Assembly: GCA_003524335.1 (NCBI GenBank)
Contig: DQHV01000269.1
Coordinates: 15,753 to 25,451 of the forward strand
DNA length: 9,699 bases
DNA from: Candidatus Aminicenantota bacterium
GTDB lineage: Bacteria > Acidobacteriota > Aminicenantia > Aminicenantales > UBA8522
Reading direction: 5' to 3'
The notes below the pieces were generated by a model. The model saw nothing but the letters and a program-made list of their open reading frames with translations. It ran no database searches and had not been told where the DNA came from. Positions 1 to 6,722 of the stretch are shown one piece after another. Both the position numbers and the translations under genes were made by a program. How positions within the stretch are numbered: the first letter of the stretch is position 1; each line of letters begins with the position of its first letter.

Positions 1-1070
1 TCGACCACATCGTCCCGGCCGCCGATGAGAAGTACGCCCAGAACCACAAGACGATCCGTGAGTTCGTCGCCGCCCAGGGCCTGCCGAATTTCTTCGACAT
101 CCAACACGGCGTCTGCCATCAGGTCCTGAGCGAGGCCAGCTTCGCCCTTCCCGGAAAGCTCATCGTCGGGAGTGATTCGCACACCACCACCTACGGCGCC
201 TTCGGCGCGTTCGCCGCCGGGATCGGTCGGACCGAGGCTGCCTCGATCTGGGCCACCGACGAGATCTGGCTGCGCGTCCCGGAAACCCTGCGGGTCGAGT
301 TTTCCGGAAAACTTCCCGCCGGCGCCTATGCCAAGGACGTCATACTCAAGGTCATCGGTGACCACGGCGCCGACCGGGCGAACTATGAAGCCATCGAGTT
401 CTCCGGGCCGGCGGCCGGAGATTTCAGCCTGGCGTCACGCATGGTCATGGCCAACATGGCAGCCGAGATGGGCGCCAAGAACGGCTATTTCGAGCCGGAC
501 GAGAAAACGCTCGAGTGGGTGAGGGCGCGGGCCCGGGCCGACTACGAGATCGTCCGATCTGATCCCGGCGCTAAATTCGAAGCCGTCCTGAAGTACGATT
601 TGTCTGCGATTGAGCCGCAGGTCGCCTGCCCGCACACCGTGGACAACGTCAAGCCCGTGCGCGAAGTCGAGGGCAAGCCCTTCCATCAGGCGCTCATCGG
701 CACGTGCACGAACGGCCGCCTGGAGGACCTCGAGGTCGCGGCCAGGATCCTAAAAGGGAAGAAAATCCATCCGCGCGTCCGCGCGCTCGTGCTGCCCGCT
801 TCGCGGGAGGTCTACGTCGAGGCCATGCGGAAAGGCCTCCTCGAGACCCTATCCGAGGCGGGGTGCGTCATCCTCAATCCCGGATGCGGGCCCTGCCTCG
901 GCGCTCACGAGGGCTTGCTGGCGGCGGGCGAGGTCGTGGTCAGCACGTCCAACCGCAATTTCCGGGGCCGGATGGGGAACCGCGACTCTGAGATCTATCT
1001 CGCTTCGCCGGCCACCGCGGCTGCCTCTGCACTCGAAGGCAAGATTACTGATCCGAGGAAACACCAATGA
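1..1070 (+). CDS. LeuC/homoaconitase-type dehydratase large subunit (5' end cut off)
   Basis: The reading frame is open from base 3 and ends at TGA 1068-1070, giving 355 residues. The family is about 420 residues long, so some 65 N-terminal residues lie outside the window. It is an aconitase-superfamily [4Fe-4S] large subunit of the archaeal-type LeuC/HacA group, which isomerises 2-hydroxy-polycarboxylates (isopropylmalate, homocitrate, citramalate) through an alkene intermediate in the cytoplasm. Seen directly: DHIVPA at the start (the Asp-His pair), GVCHQVL with the active-site His, GSDSHTTTYGAFGAF (Asp-Ser-His motif), and the three cluster cysteines in GTCTNGR (Cys codon 705-707) and NPGCGPC (885-887 and 894-896). 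All catalytic landmarks visible are canonical. Its stop overlaps the small-subunit start as ATGA, implying translational coupling. The family is certain. The exact substrate (isopropylmalate, homocitrate or another) is not, because no synthase gene is in view. Confidence 0.93.
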   Translation, partial: DHIVPAADEKYAQNHKTIREFVAAQGLPNFFDIQHGVCHQVLSEASFALPGKLIVGSDSHTTTYGAFGAFAAGIGRTEAASIWATDEIWLRVPETLRVEFSGKLPAGAYAKDVILKVIGDHGADRANYEAIEFSGPAAGDFSLASRMVMANMAAEMGAKNGYFEPDEKTLEWVRARARADYEIVRSDPGAKFEAVLKYDLSAIEPQVACPHTVDNVKPVREVEGKPFHQALIGTCTNGRLEDLEVAARILKGKKIHPRVRALVLPASREVYVEAMRKGLLETLSEAGCVILNPGCGPCLGAHEGLLAAGEVVVSTSNRNFRGRMGNRDSEIYLASPATAAASALEGKITDPRKHQ

Positions 1071-1561
1071 GCAAAGGACGCGTTTGGAAGTACGGGGACG
1101 ACGTCAACACCGACGTCATTTTTCCGGGGCGGTACACCTACCAGCTTATGGAGCCGGCCGAGATGGCCAAGCACGCCATGGAGGACCTCGACTCCGAGTT
1201 CGCCAAGAACGTCAAGCCCGCCGATGTGGTCGTGGCCGGGAAGAATTTCGGCTGCGGGAGTTCGCGGGAGCAGGCGGCGGCTTGCTTGAGAGCGGCCGGC
1301 GTCCAGGCCGTCGTGGCGAAATCCTTCGCCCGGATCTATTTCCGCAATGCCATCAACCTGGGATTGGCCGTGCTCCAATGCGAGGGAGCGTCGGATGCGC
1401 TGAACACTGGTGATGAGGTCGAAATCGACTTTGCGGGGGGGAAGATTATCTCGGGCGGGAGCGTCTTCAAATTCTTCCCGCTTCCGGATTCTGTCATCGG
1501 CATCATCGAGGCCGGCGGCCTGATCGAGTACACTAAGAAGAAGCTGGCCACCGGCCGCTGA
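1067..1561 (+). CDS. LeuD-type dehydratase small subunit, partner of the preceding gene
   Basis: This 164-residue swivel-domain subunit is a normal length for archaeal-type LeuD/HacB. The diagnostic motif [11 protein letters not shown] is at residues 60-70, followed by [16 protein letters not shown] at about 84-99. The substrate-specificity loop follows [10 protein letters not shown] and reads RYTYQLM (about 22-28). This differs from the YLRT loop of characterised homoaconitases, so I do not assign homoaconitase. Isopropylmalate dehydratase is the default guess; a related enzyme such as dimethylmalate dehydratase is possible. The ATG at 1067 overlaps the large-subunit TGA by 4 bp, the usual arrangement for coupled synthesis of the heteromer. 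It is the last + strand gene before a convergent gene. Confidence 0.92.
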   Translation: MSKGRVWKYGDDVNTDVIFPGRYTYQLMEPAEMAKHAMEDLDSEFAKNVKPADVVVAGKNFGCGSSREQAAACLRAAGVQAVVAKSFARIYFRNAINLGLAVLQCEGASDALNTGDEVEIDFAGGKIISGGSVFKFFPLPDSVIGIIEAGGLIEYTKKKLATGR

Positions 1562-1609
1562 GAGACATTTCCTTCTTCAACCGTCTATCTTTTATCCGGG
1601 TGATTCTTC

Positions 1610-1649
1610 CCGGTTCATTTTCTCCGGTCTGGACTCAACGCTGAACCGG
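1610..1649. repeat. 8-bp inverted repeat between convergent genes, possible weak terminator
   Basis: CCGGTTCA at 1610-1617 is perfectly complementary to TGAACCGG at 1642-1649 across a 24-nt loop. A smaller competing stem, CCGGG/CCCGG (1596-1600 and 1609-1613), overlaps its left arm. Both sit in the 101-bp gap where the leuD-like gene and the Gfo/Idh/MocA gene converge, which is where a bidirectional terminator would be expected. The loop is long and there is no clean T-run after either arm, so intrinsic termination is only a possibility. Confidence 0.3.
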
Positions 1650-1662
1650 CTGAAGCCTGCGC

Positions 1663-2913
1663 CTACCTGCTTTTTGGGTTCCACTTCCCCTGAGCTACTG
1701 CCGGGATGAAGTTGGCCAGCCCTGGCGGCGGGAAAGAGAGGGTCTTCTCCTTCTCGGCGCTCATGTAGGCGGCCATCAGGAGCTCGGTCACATTGAGGCC
1801 ATCTTCAAAATTCTCGCTCGGCCGCAATCCCTTGAGGAAGGACCTGATCATGTGCCGGTTCTCTCCCGTGTAGCCGTATTCATTCTCTTCGTCGCTTACC
1901 ACCGGCATGAGGCCGACTTCGGCGTTCTGCTTTTCGACCAAGTCCTCTCCCGCCTTGCCCTTGACCCGGCGGCTGAAGAAGACCTTGAGTCCGGCATCGA
2001 GGCTGTTGATCTGGAGGGCATACTCGGGGCCGAGGAGTTCCATGCTCAGCCGCAGCCCTGCACCGACATAACACCACGAGGTTGTCGTCTCGACCACCAC
2101 GACGTTCCCTTTTTCATCTTTGTATTCGACGAGGGACCTGGCAAAATCTTCGGCCGGCCGTTTGAGATAATCGGTTTTTCCGCCGCTGTTGTCCCACAGG
2201 GATTTGGCATAATCGGGGATCTGCCATTTGAGGCAGGAGGCATAAGCAGTCACCTTAGTGGGGGTCAGGGTGCCTCGCGCGGCTCCGGGCGCGGTTAGCA
2301 TGAACCGCGCCACCTCGACGGAATGACACATCATGTCGTTGAGAACGCCCCCGCCCTGGAGCGCTCCCTCCCAGAACCAAGGCATGTGCGGGCCGCTGTG
2401 TTCCTCGGCCGCCCGGGCCAGATAGGGTCGTCCGGTGAGCGCAGCTCCGCGCGCCCAGACGATGCCCCGGCCCCTCACCACGGCCGGCGCGAAGACCTGG
2501 TTTTCGAGGTAGCCGTCCAAAAGCTTCGTTTTCCGGGCCAGATCCAGCATCCGTCGGGCTTCCTTGACGTTCCGTCCGAGCGGCTTTTCGCAGCAGACTC
2601 CGACGATCTCTCCCTTACCTGTTTCGAGGGCCCGGACGACCTCCTCCATGACCTCGATCCGGGTGAAGTTCGGGGCCGAGATCCAGACGGCGTCGATCTT
2701 CGGGTCAGAGACCAGTTCGGTGATGGACTTGTAGGCTTTGGCCTCACCCACCTCGAGCTTCCGGGCGATCCCGGCCGCCTCCTCGGCCCGCTTCCTGTCC
2801 GGGTCGAATACTCCAAGAATATCGGCATCCCGGACACCAACCCAGGAGCGGATATGGAACCTGGCGTTGAACCCGCCGCCGATGATTCCGACTCCCAACG
2901 TCTTTTTCTTCAT
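1663..2913 (-). CDS. Gfo/Idh/MocA family NAD(P)-dependent oxidoreductase
   Basis: A 416-residue protein with an N-terminal Rossmann nucleotide-binding fold (VGIIGGGFNARFH, about residues 8-20). The family signature EKP is at 109-111 within CCEKPLGRNV. The C-terminal alpha/beta domain carries GGGVLNDMMCH, giving the Asp193-x3-His197 pair typical of catalytic residues in this family. Members oxidise or reduce hydroxyls of sugars, inositols and related cyclic polyols; the substrate here cannot be read from sequence. No signal peptide is seen, so it is probably cytoplasmic. The ATG at 2911-2913 is well supported: GGGAGGT (bases 2919-2925 on the complement) ends 5 nt upstream, and the Rossmann motif starts right after MKKKTL. 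It is transcribed against both flanking operons and is probably a single-gene unit unrelated to the dehydratases. Confidence 0.92.
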   Translation of the reverse strand: MKKKTLGVGIIGGGFNARFHIRSWVGVRDADILGVFDPDRKRAEEAAGIARKLEVGEAKAYKSITELVSDPKIDAVWISAPNFTRIEVMEEVVRALETGKGEIVGVCCEKPLGRNVKEARRMLDLARKTKLLDGYLENQVFAPAVVRGRGIVWARGAALTGRPYLARAAEEHSGPHMPWFWEGALQGGGVLNDMMCHSVEVARFMLTAPGAARGTLTPTKVTAYASCLKWQIPDYAKSLWDNSGGKTDYLKRPAEDFARSLVEYKDEKGNVVVVETTTSWCYVGAGLRLSMELLGPEYALQINSLDAGLKVFFSRRVKGKAGEDLVEKQNAEVGLMPVVSDEENEYGYTGENRHMIRSFLKGLRPSENFEDGLNVTELLMAAYMSAEKEKTLSFPPPGLANFIPAVAQGKWNPKSR

Positions 2914-2937
2914 GTTCGACCTCCCGTAATTGCGCTC

Positions 2938-2966
2938 ATTGTATTGATTTCGGATAATGGAGTAAA
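2938..2966 (-). promoter_or_regulatory. sigma70-like promoter for the Gfo/Idh/MocA gene
   Basis: On the complementary strand, TTTACT (2961-2966) is followed by exactly 17 nt and then TACAAT (2938-2943), a 4/6 and a 5/6 match to the -35 and -10 consensus. Transcription would begin near 2931, leaving a leader of about 18 nt that just holds the GGGAGGT ribosome-binding site. Position, spacing and match all agree; there is no experimental support. Confidence 0.55.
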
Positions 2967-3012
2967 GACGCCAAAAGAAAAACGGGCAAAAACGAGGACG
3001 GTTCCATTTTTC

Positions 3013-3041
3013 TTCCTCTTTTCCGGCAAATATGCTACAGT
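3013..3041 (+). promoter_or_regulatory. possible extended -10 promoter for the dehydrogenase/dehydratase operon
   Basis: TGCTACAGT (3033-3041) is a TGn-extended -10 element (TACAGT, 4/6). At 17-nt spacing the -35 hexamer would be TTCCTC (3013-3018), which is a poor match. It lies about 28 nt upstream of the dehydrogenase ATG, within the AT-richer 155-bp divergent intergenic region. This is a plausible but weak call. I see no operator palindrome or riboswitch-like fold in 2914-3068. Confidence 0.3.
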
Positions 3042-3068
3042 TTTTCCTGCGAATGAAAGGAACTGAAC

Positions 3069-4184
3069 ATGGCTAAACACAAGATCGCTGTCCTGCCCGG
3101 AGACGGAGTGGGAAGAGACGTTATCGAAGCGACCATGATTGTCCTCAACAGGCTGGCCGTCGATGCGGAGTACATTTATGGAGACATCGGCTGGGAGTTT
3201 TGGCGCAAAGAAGGAAACGCTCTGCCCGACCGCACTATCAAGATGCTCAAGGAGACAGACTGCTGCCTGTTCGGGGCCATTACCTCGAAGCCCAAGGAAG
3301 ACGCCGCGGCCGAGCTCGATCCATCGCTGCGCGGAAAGGGGCTCTCCTATTTCAGCCCGATCGTCCGGCTCCGCCAGGAGTTCGACCTCTATACAAACCT
3401 CAGGCCCTGTAAGGCCTACCCGGGAAACCCGCTCAATTACCGGGAAAATATCGACCTGGTGATCTTCCGCGAAAACACGGAAGGCATGTACGCCGGCGTC
3501 GAGTTCCATCCACTGCCCCAGACTGTACGTGACGCTTTACTCATCCATCCCAAGATGAAGGCCTTTAAAGACACCCCGCTCAACGAGATCGCCGTGTCCA
3601 CCCGGATCATGACCAAGAAGGGCTGCAGCCGGATCGTCCGGGCGGCCTTCGAATACGCCCGCAAGAATAAGCGCCGTTCCGTGACCATTGTTGAGAAGCC
3701 GAACGTCCTGCGGGAGACGGGCGGCCTGATGCTGGGCATCGCCCGCGCAATCGCCAAGGAATACCCCGATGTCCCGCTCAAGGAAGCCAACGTCGATGCC
3801 ATGTGCATGTGGCTGGTCAAGAACCCCCACGATTATGATGTCCTGGTCGCGGAGAACCTCTTCGGCGACATCATCTCCGACCTGGGCGCCCAGCTCGTCG
3901 GCGGGTTGGGATTCGCCTCAGCCGGGAACATCAGCGATTCATACGCCGTCTTCGAGCCGACCCACGGGTCGGCACCGAAATACGCCGGGATGTACAAAGT
4001 CAACCCCCTCGCCACTTTCCTGGCCGCCAAGATGATGCTCGAGTGGCTGGGCGAGTCTGAAAAGGCAAGGCGCCTGGAAGCGGCCATCGCCGCAGTCATC
4101 AAGGAAGGAAAGGTGCGCACCTATGACCTGGGCGGGAACTCGACGAGTCTGGATATCGGCCGCGCCGTAGCGGACAAACTCTGA
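3069..4184 (+). CDS. isocitrate/isopropylmalate/homoisocitrate dehydrogenase family protein
   Basis: A 371-residue beta-decarboxylating dehydrogenase; full family length is about 330-420. It oxidises a 2-hydroxyacid carrying a 3-carboxylate and releases CO2, using NAD(P)+ and a divalent metal. Visible residues, by E. coli IDH equivalence: Arg102 and Arg112 (R119, R129), Arg134 (R153), Tyr141 (Y160), Lys210 (K230), and metal-binding Asp243, Asp267 and Asp271 (D283, D307, D311). The cofactor loop HGSAPKYAG with KVNP (299-312) has Lys304, Tyr305 and Val311, matching the NADP-selecting K344, Y345 and V351. Tyr352 fits Y391, but the R395 position is Gly. In the substrate loop Ser96 matches IDH S113, whereas Ile98 replaces N115, so isocitrate is not assured. 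A start at 3069 places AAAGGA 7 nt upstream. It is followed after 14 bp by the second dehydratase pair, which probably makes its substrate. Confidence 0.92.
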   Translation: MAKHKIAVLPGDGVGRDVIEATMIVLNRLAVDAEYIYGDIGWEFWRKEGNALPDRTIKMLKETDCCLFGAITSKPKEDAAAELDPSLRGKGLSYFSPIVRLRQEFDLYTNLRPCKAYPGNPLNYRENIDLVIFRENTEGMYAGVEFHPLPQTVRDALLIHPKMKAFKDTPLNEIAVSTRIMTKKGCSRIVRAAFEYARKNKRRSVTIVEKPNVLRETGGLMLGIARAIAKEYPDVPLKEANVDAMCMWLVKNPHDYDVLVAENLFGDIISDLGAQLVGGLGFASAGNISDSYAVFEPTHGSAPKYAGMYKVNPLATFLAAKMMLEWLGESEKARRLEAAIAAVIKEGKVRTYDLGGNSTSLDIGRAVADKL

Positions 4185-4198
4185 CAGGAGCATCGCGG

Positions 4199-5449
4199 AT
4201 GGGCAATACGGTCATTGAAAAGATCATCCAGGCCCACACGGCAGACGAGGTCGCGCCGGGGAGGATCGTCTGGATGGACCTGGACATCCGCTCGGCCCGG
4301 GATTTTGGCGGCCCCAACGTGGTCAAGAATTACGAGCGCGAGTATGCCGGGCTCCCCCTGGCGGACAAATCCAAGACGTACTTCACTTTCGACCTCTGTG
4401 CACCCGCCTGCACCCTCAAATACGCGGATAATCAACAGGCCTGCCGCGACTTCGCCCGGAGGAACGGGGTGGAAGTTTACGACGTGGACAGCGGCGTCGG
4501 TACCCACGTCCTGATGGAAGGAGGGCTGGCCCGGGCGAACGGCACCGTTGTCGGCACGGACAGCCACATGAACATCCTGGGCGCAATCGGCGCCTTCGGC
4601 CAGGGCATGGGGGATGTCGACGTCACCTTCGCCTTCCGGACCGGCCGGACGTGGTTTGAAGTGCCGGAAAGCGTGCGGGTCGTCCTCAAGGGGACGTTCA
4701 AGAAGCCGACTTCGGCCAAGGACCTGACGCTCTATCTTTTGAAGGTGTTGGGCACAAAAAAGATCGCCCTGCGCTCGGCCGAGTTCACCGGGCCCGCCGT
4801 CGCCGGGCTTTCTCTGGCCGGCCGGCTGACGCTCTGCAGCATGGTGACGGAGATGGCAGGGATCATCGGGTTCATCCCGGAATGTGGCGCGGAGGCCAGG
4901 AAAGAGATCGAGAGTTATACCAAAACTCCATACTCTCCATTCTCCCCCGATGGCGACGCGGGCTACGCTGAGACGATTGAGGTCGACGTCCAGGGGCTCT
5001 CTCCTCAGGTGGCCGCCCCTCCTTCACCGACCAACGTCAAGCCGGCGGTGGAGCTCCGGGGCACGAAAATCGACTCGGGGTTTATCGGTTCCTGCACCAA
5101 CGGCCGGTTCGAGGATTTCGCCGAAGCGGCCCGCCTCCTCATAGGTCGGAAGGTCAAGAAGGGAATCATGCTGAAGATCGTGCCGGCGACACGCCGTGTC
5201 TATAAAGAGCTCCTGGCCAGGGGGATACTCCAGGACTTATTCGAGGCCGGCGCGATCGTGGTCAACCCCGGCTGCGGCGGCTGCGCCGAGGGCCATGTCG
5301 GCCTGACGGGCAAGGGCGAAGTTCAGATCAGCACAGGGAACCGCAATTTCGCCGGCAAGCAGGGGAAGGGCCAAACGTATCTGGCTAGCCCCGCCGTCGT
5401 CGCCGCATCCTGCATTTTGGGCCATATCGCCGGTCCGGAGGACCTCTAA
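4199..5449 (+). CDS. divergent LeuC/aconitase-family large subunit (second paralog)
   Basis: A complete 416-residue aconitase-superfamily protein of archaeal LeuC length. The three [4Fe-4S] cysteines are present: Cys299 in GSCTNGR, and Cys359 and Cys362 in NPGCGGC. The Asp121-Ser122-His123 motif (GTDSH) is kept. Several canonical sites are changed relative to the first paralog in this window: DHIVPA becomes DLCAPA (His lost at residue 66), GVCHQVL becomes GVGTHVL (Thr102, His moved to 103), SHTTTYGAFGA becomes SHMNILGAIGA, and CGPCLGAH becomes CGGCAEGH. It is therefore probably a hydro-lyase acting on a different substrate or with altered catalysis; database labels of isopropylmalate dehydratase should not be trusted for it. 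AGGAG (4186-4190) lies 8 nt before the ATG. It sits 14 bp after the dehydrogenase gene and 1 bp before its small subunit, so one operon is very likely. Confidence 0.9.
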   Translation: MGNTVIEKIIQAHTADEVAPGRIVWMDLDIRSARDFGGPNVVKNYEREYAGLPLADKSKTYFTFDLCAPACTLKYADNQQACRDFARRNGVEVYDVDSGVGTHVLMEGGLARANGTVVGTDSHMNILGAIGAFGQGMGDVDVTFAFRTGRTWFEVPESVRVVLKGTFKKPTSAKDLTLYLLKVLGTKKIALRSAEFTGPAVAGLSLAGRLTLCSMVTEMAGIIGFIPECGAEARKEIESYTKTPYSPFSPDGDAGYAETIEVDVQGLSPQVAAPPSPTNVKPAVELRGTKIDSGFIGSCTNGRFEDFAEAARLLIGRKVKKGIMLKIVPATRRVYKELLARGILQDLFEAGAIVVNPGCGGCAEGHVGLTGKGEVQISTGNRNFAGKQGKGQTYLASPAVVAASCILGHIAGPEDL

Positions 5450-5450
5450 C

Positions 5451-5993
5451 ATGGACACGACATCACACCGCGGCCGCATCTGGGTCCTGACTGACAAGTC
5501 TGGGACGCTAATTGAAGATATCGATACCGACCAGATCTTCCACAACGCCTTCCTCCACATCACCGAATTGGCGGAGATGGGGCAGTATGCCCTCGGCAAC
5601 CTGGAGGGATGGAAGGATTTCCCAAAAAAGGCGAAGCCCGGCGATATCGTCGCCGCCGGAAGAAATTTCGGGGCCGGGTCCTCGCGCCAACAGGCCGTCG
5701 ACTGCTTTATCGCCCTCAAGGTCGACGCCATCCTAGCGCCCTCTTATTCATCGATCTACTTCCGGAATGCCGTCAATTCCGGGTTTCCCATCCTGCGCTG
5801 CGGGGAGCTCGACAGTCTCACGGCCGGCCGGAAGCTCGAGAGCGGGGATGAGGTCGAGGTCGATTTTCTGAGCGGCAAGGGATTCAACTTGACCAAGAAC
5901 AGCGCTTTTTCCGTGGAACCGATGAGCGCCGTCCAGCGGGAAATCTTCCGTGAGGGAAACCTCTTTGCCTTTGGCCGGTCGTTCGGCCGGTGA
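5451..5993 (+). CDS. divergent LeuD-type small subunit, partner of the second large subunit
   Basis: A 180-residue swivel-domain protein, about 16 residues longer than the first LeuD-type subunit of the window. NFGAGSSRQQA at 72-82 corresponds to the usual [11 protein letters not shown], with Cys to Ala and Glu to Gln changes. APSYSSIYFRNAVNSG (about 96-111) replaces [16 protein letters not shown]. The substrate loop after DIDTDQIF reads HNAFLHITE (31-39) with no PG-Y element, so the substrate's side chain is presumably different. GQYALGNLEGWKDF (44-57) is an extra conserved-looking stretch. The ATG lies 1 bp after the large-subunit stop, with GGAGG (5437-5441) 9 nt upstream inside that gene. 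The two divergent subunits thus appear to have changed together. The C-terminus (FGRSFGR) ends 7 bp before tsaB. Confidence 0.9.
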   Translation: MDTTSHRGRIWVLTDKSGTLIEDIDTDQIFHNAFLHITELAEMGQYALGNLEGWKDFPKKAKPGDIVAAGRNFGAGSSRQQAVDCFIALKVDAILAPSYSSIYFRNAVNSGFPILRCGELDSLTAGRKLESGDEVEVDFLSGKGFNLTKNSAFSVEPMSAVQREIFREGNLFAFGRSFGR

Positions 5994-6000
5994 GGCGGAG

Positions 6001-6681
6001 ATGCGCATCCTGGCGCTTGACACGACGACGGGAAGTGGTTCCGTCGCCCTCCTCGAGAACACCCGGCTCCTGGCCGAAATCAGCGCCGAATCCGCCCTGA
6101 CCCATTCTGCCCGTCTCCTCCGGGCCGTGGATTATCTGCTGAAGAACAACGGACTGGAGATCAAGGACATGGACGGTTTCGCCGTCGCGGCCGGGCCCGG
6201 CTCTTTCACCGGGATCCGGATCGGGCTGAGCACGGTCAAGGCCTTCGCTTTCGCCTCGAGAAAACCAGTGGCCCCGGTATCGAGCCTGGCGGCGCTGGCT
6301 CTGAAGCTATGGGAGACGCAGGGCCGACTGTTCTGCCCTTTCCTTGACGCCAAGAAAGGGGAGGTTTATGCAGCTCTCTTCGAGACGCAGGGCAAAGAAC
6401 TCAAGGAGGTCATGAAGGAAGGCGCCTACGGGCCTGACGGCTTTCTATCCAGGCTTCCGGCGCACCGGGTTATCCATTTCATCGGGAACGGCGTCAATGT
6501 CTACCGGGACAAAATCCTGGCCTATCTTAAGGATAATGCCCGTTTCTCGTCGCGCTCGCTTTTCATCGGGCACGAAGTCGGTCTCCTGGGGTATGATATC
6601 CTGAAGAAGGGAAGAGGAGTAAGTGGCGAAGCCCTCGAGCCCCTCTACTACCGCAAGTCCCAGGCGGAGGAGAAAAAATAG
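6001..6681 (+). CDS. tsaB: TsaB, tRNA N6-threonylcarbamoyladenosine biosynthesis protein
   Basis: A 226-residue ASKHA-fold protein. TsaB is the non-catalytic partner that binds TsaD (with TsaE) to transfer threonylcarbamoyl to A37 of ANN-decoding tRNAs in the cytoplasm. Seen: N-terminal MRILALDTTTGSGSVALL (residues 1-18), the hallmark GPGSFTGIRIG (65-75), and the usual approximately 225-residue length. I chose ATG 6001 rather than an in-frame ATG at 5950, because the upstream 17 residues would overlap the preceding gene and precede the invariant first beta-strand. GAGG at 5992-5995 is suitably placed for 6001. It lies 7 bp after the divergent leuD-like gene, so it is probably co-transcribed with that operon, and it precedes rimI, a widespread bacterial pairing. 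Confidence 0.95.
   Translation: MRILALDTTTGSGSVALLENTRLLAEISAESALTHSARLLRAVDYLLKNNGLEIKDMDGFAVAAGPGSFTGIRIGLSTVKAFAFASRKPVAPVSSLAALALKLWETQGRLFCPFLDAKKGEVYAALFETQGKELKEVMKEGAYGPDGFLSRLPAHRVIHFIGNGVNVYRDKILAYLKDNARFSSRSLFIGHEVGLLGYDILKKGRGVSGEALEPLYYRKSQAEEKK
6666..6680 (+). promoter_or_regulatory. Shine-Dalgarno and candidate ATA start for rimI
   Basis: GGAGG at 6666-6670 is followed by 7 nt and then ATA at 6678-6680, whose last two bases begin the tsaB stop (ATAG). Reading from ATA adds 15 residues (IESEKLAEKFYHLRR) before Met at 6723 and restores the N-terminal GNAT strand. No comparable ribosome-binding site precedes 6723. AUA initiation is rare, so CTG 6714 or a sequencing error at 6680 remain alternatives. 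Confidence 0.4.
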
Positions 6682-6722
6682 AAAGCGAGAAGCTCGCCGA
6701 AAAGTTCTACCACCTGCGGCGG

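Noticed and set aside
1067..1561. Calling the first pair homoaconitase
   Set aside because: The small-subunit loop is RYTYQLM, not the YLRT type, and no homocitrate synthase is visible; only the wider LeuCD/HacAB family is supported.
2323..3066. 247-codon + strand frame opposite the Gfo/Idh/MocA gene
   Set aside because: It is antisense to a well-supported gene, runs through a promoter region, and has the biased composition of a shadow frame.
5950..6000. Upstream ATG at 5950 as the tsaB start
   Set aside because: It would add 17 residues before the invariant first strand and overlap the previous gene by 44 bp; ATG 6001 has a suitable GAGG upstream.
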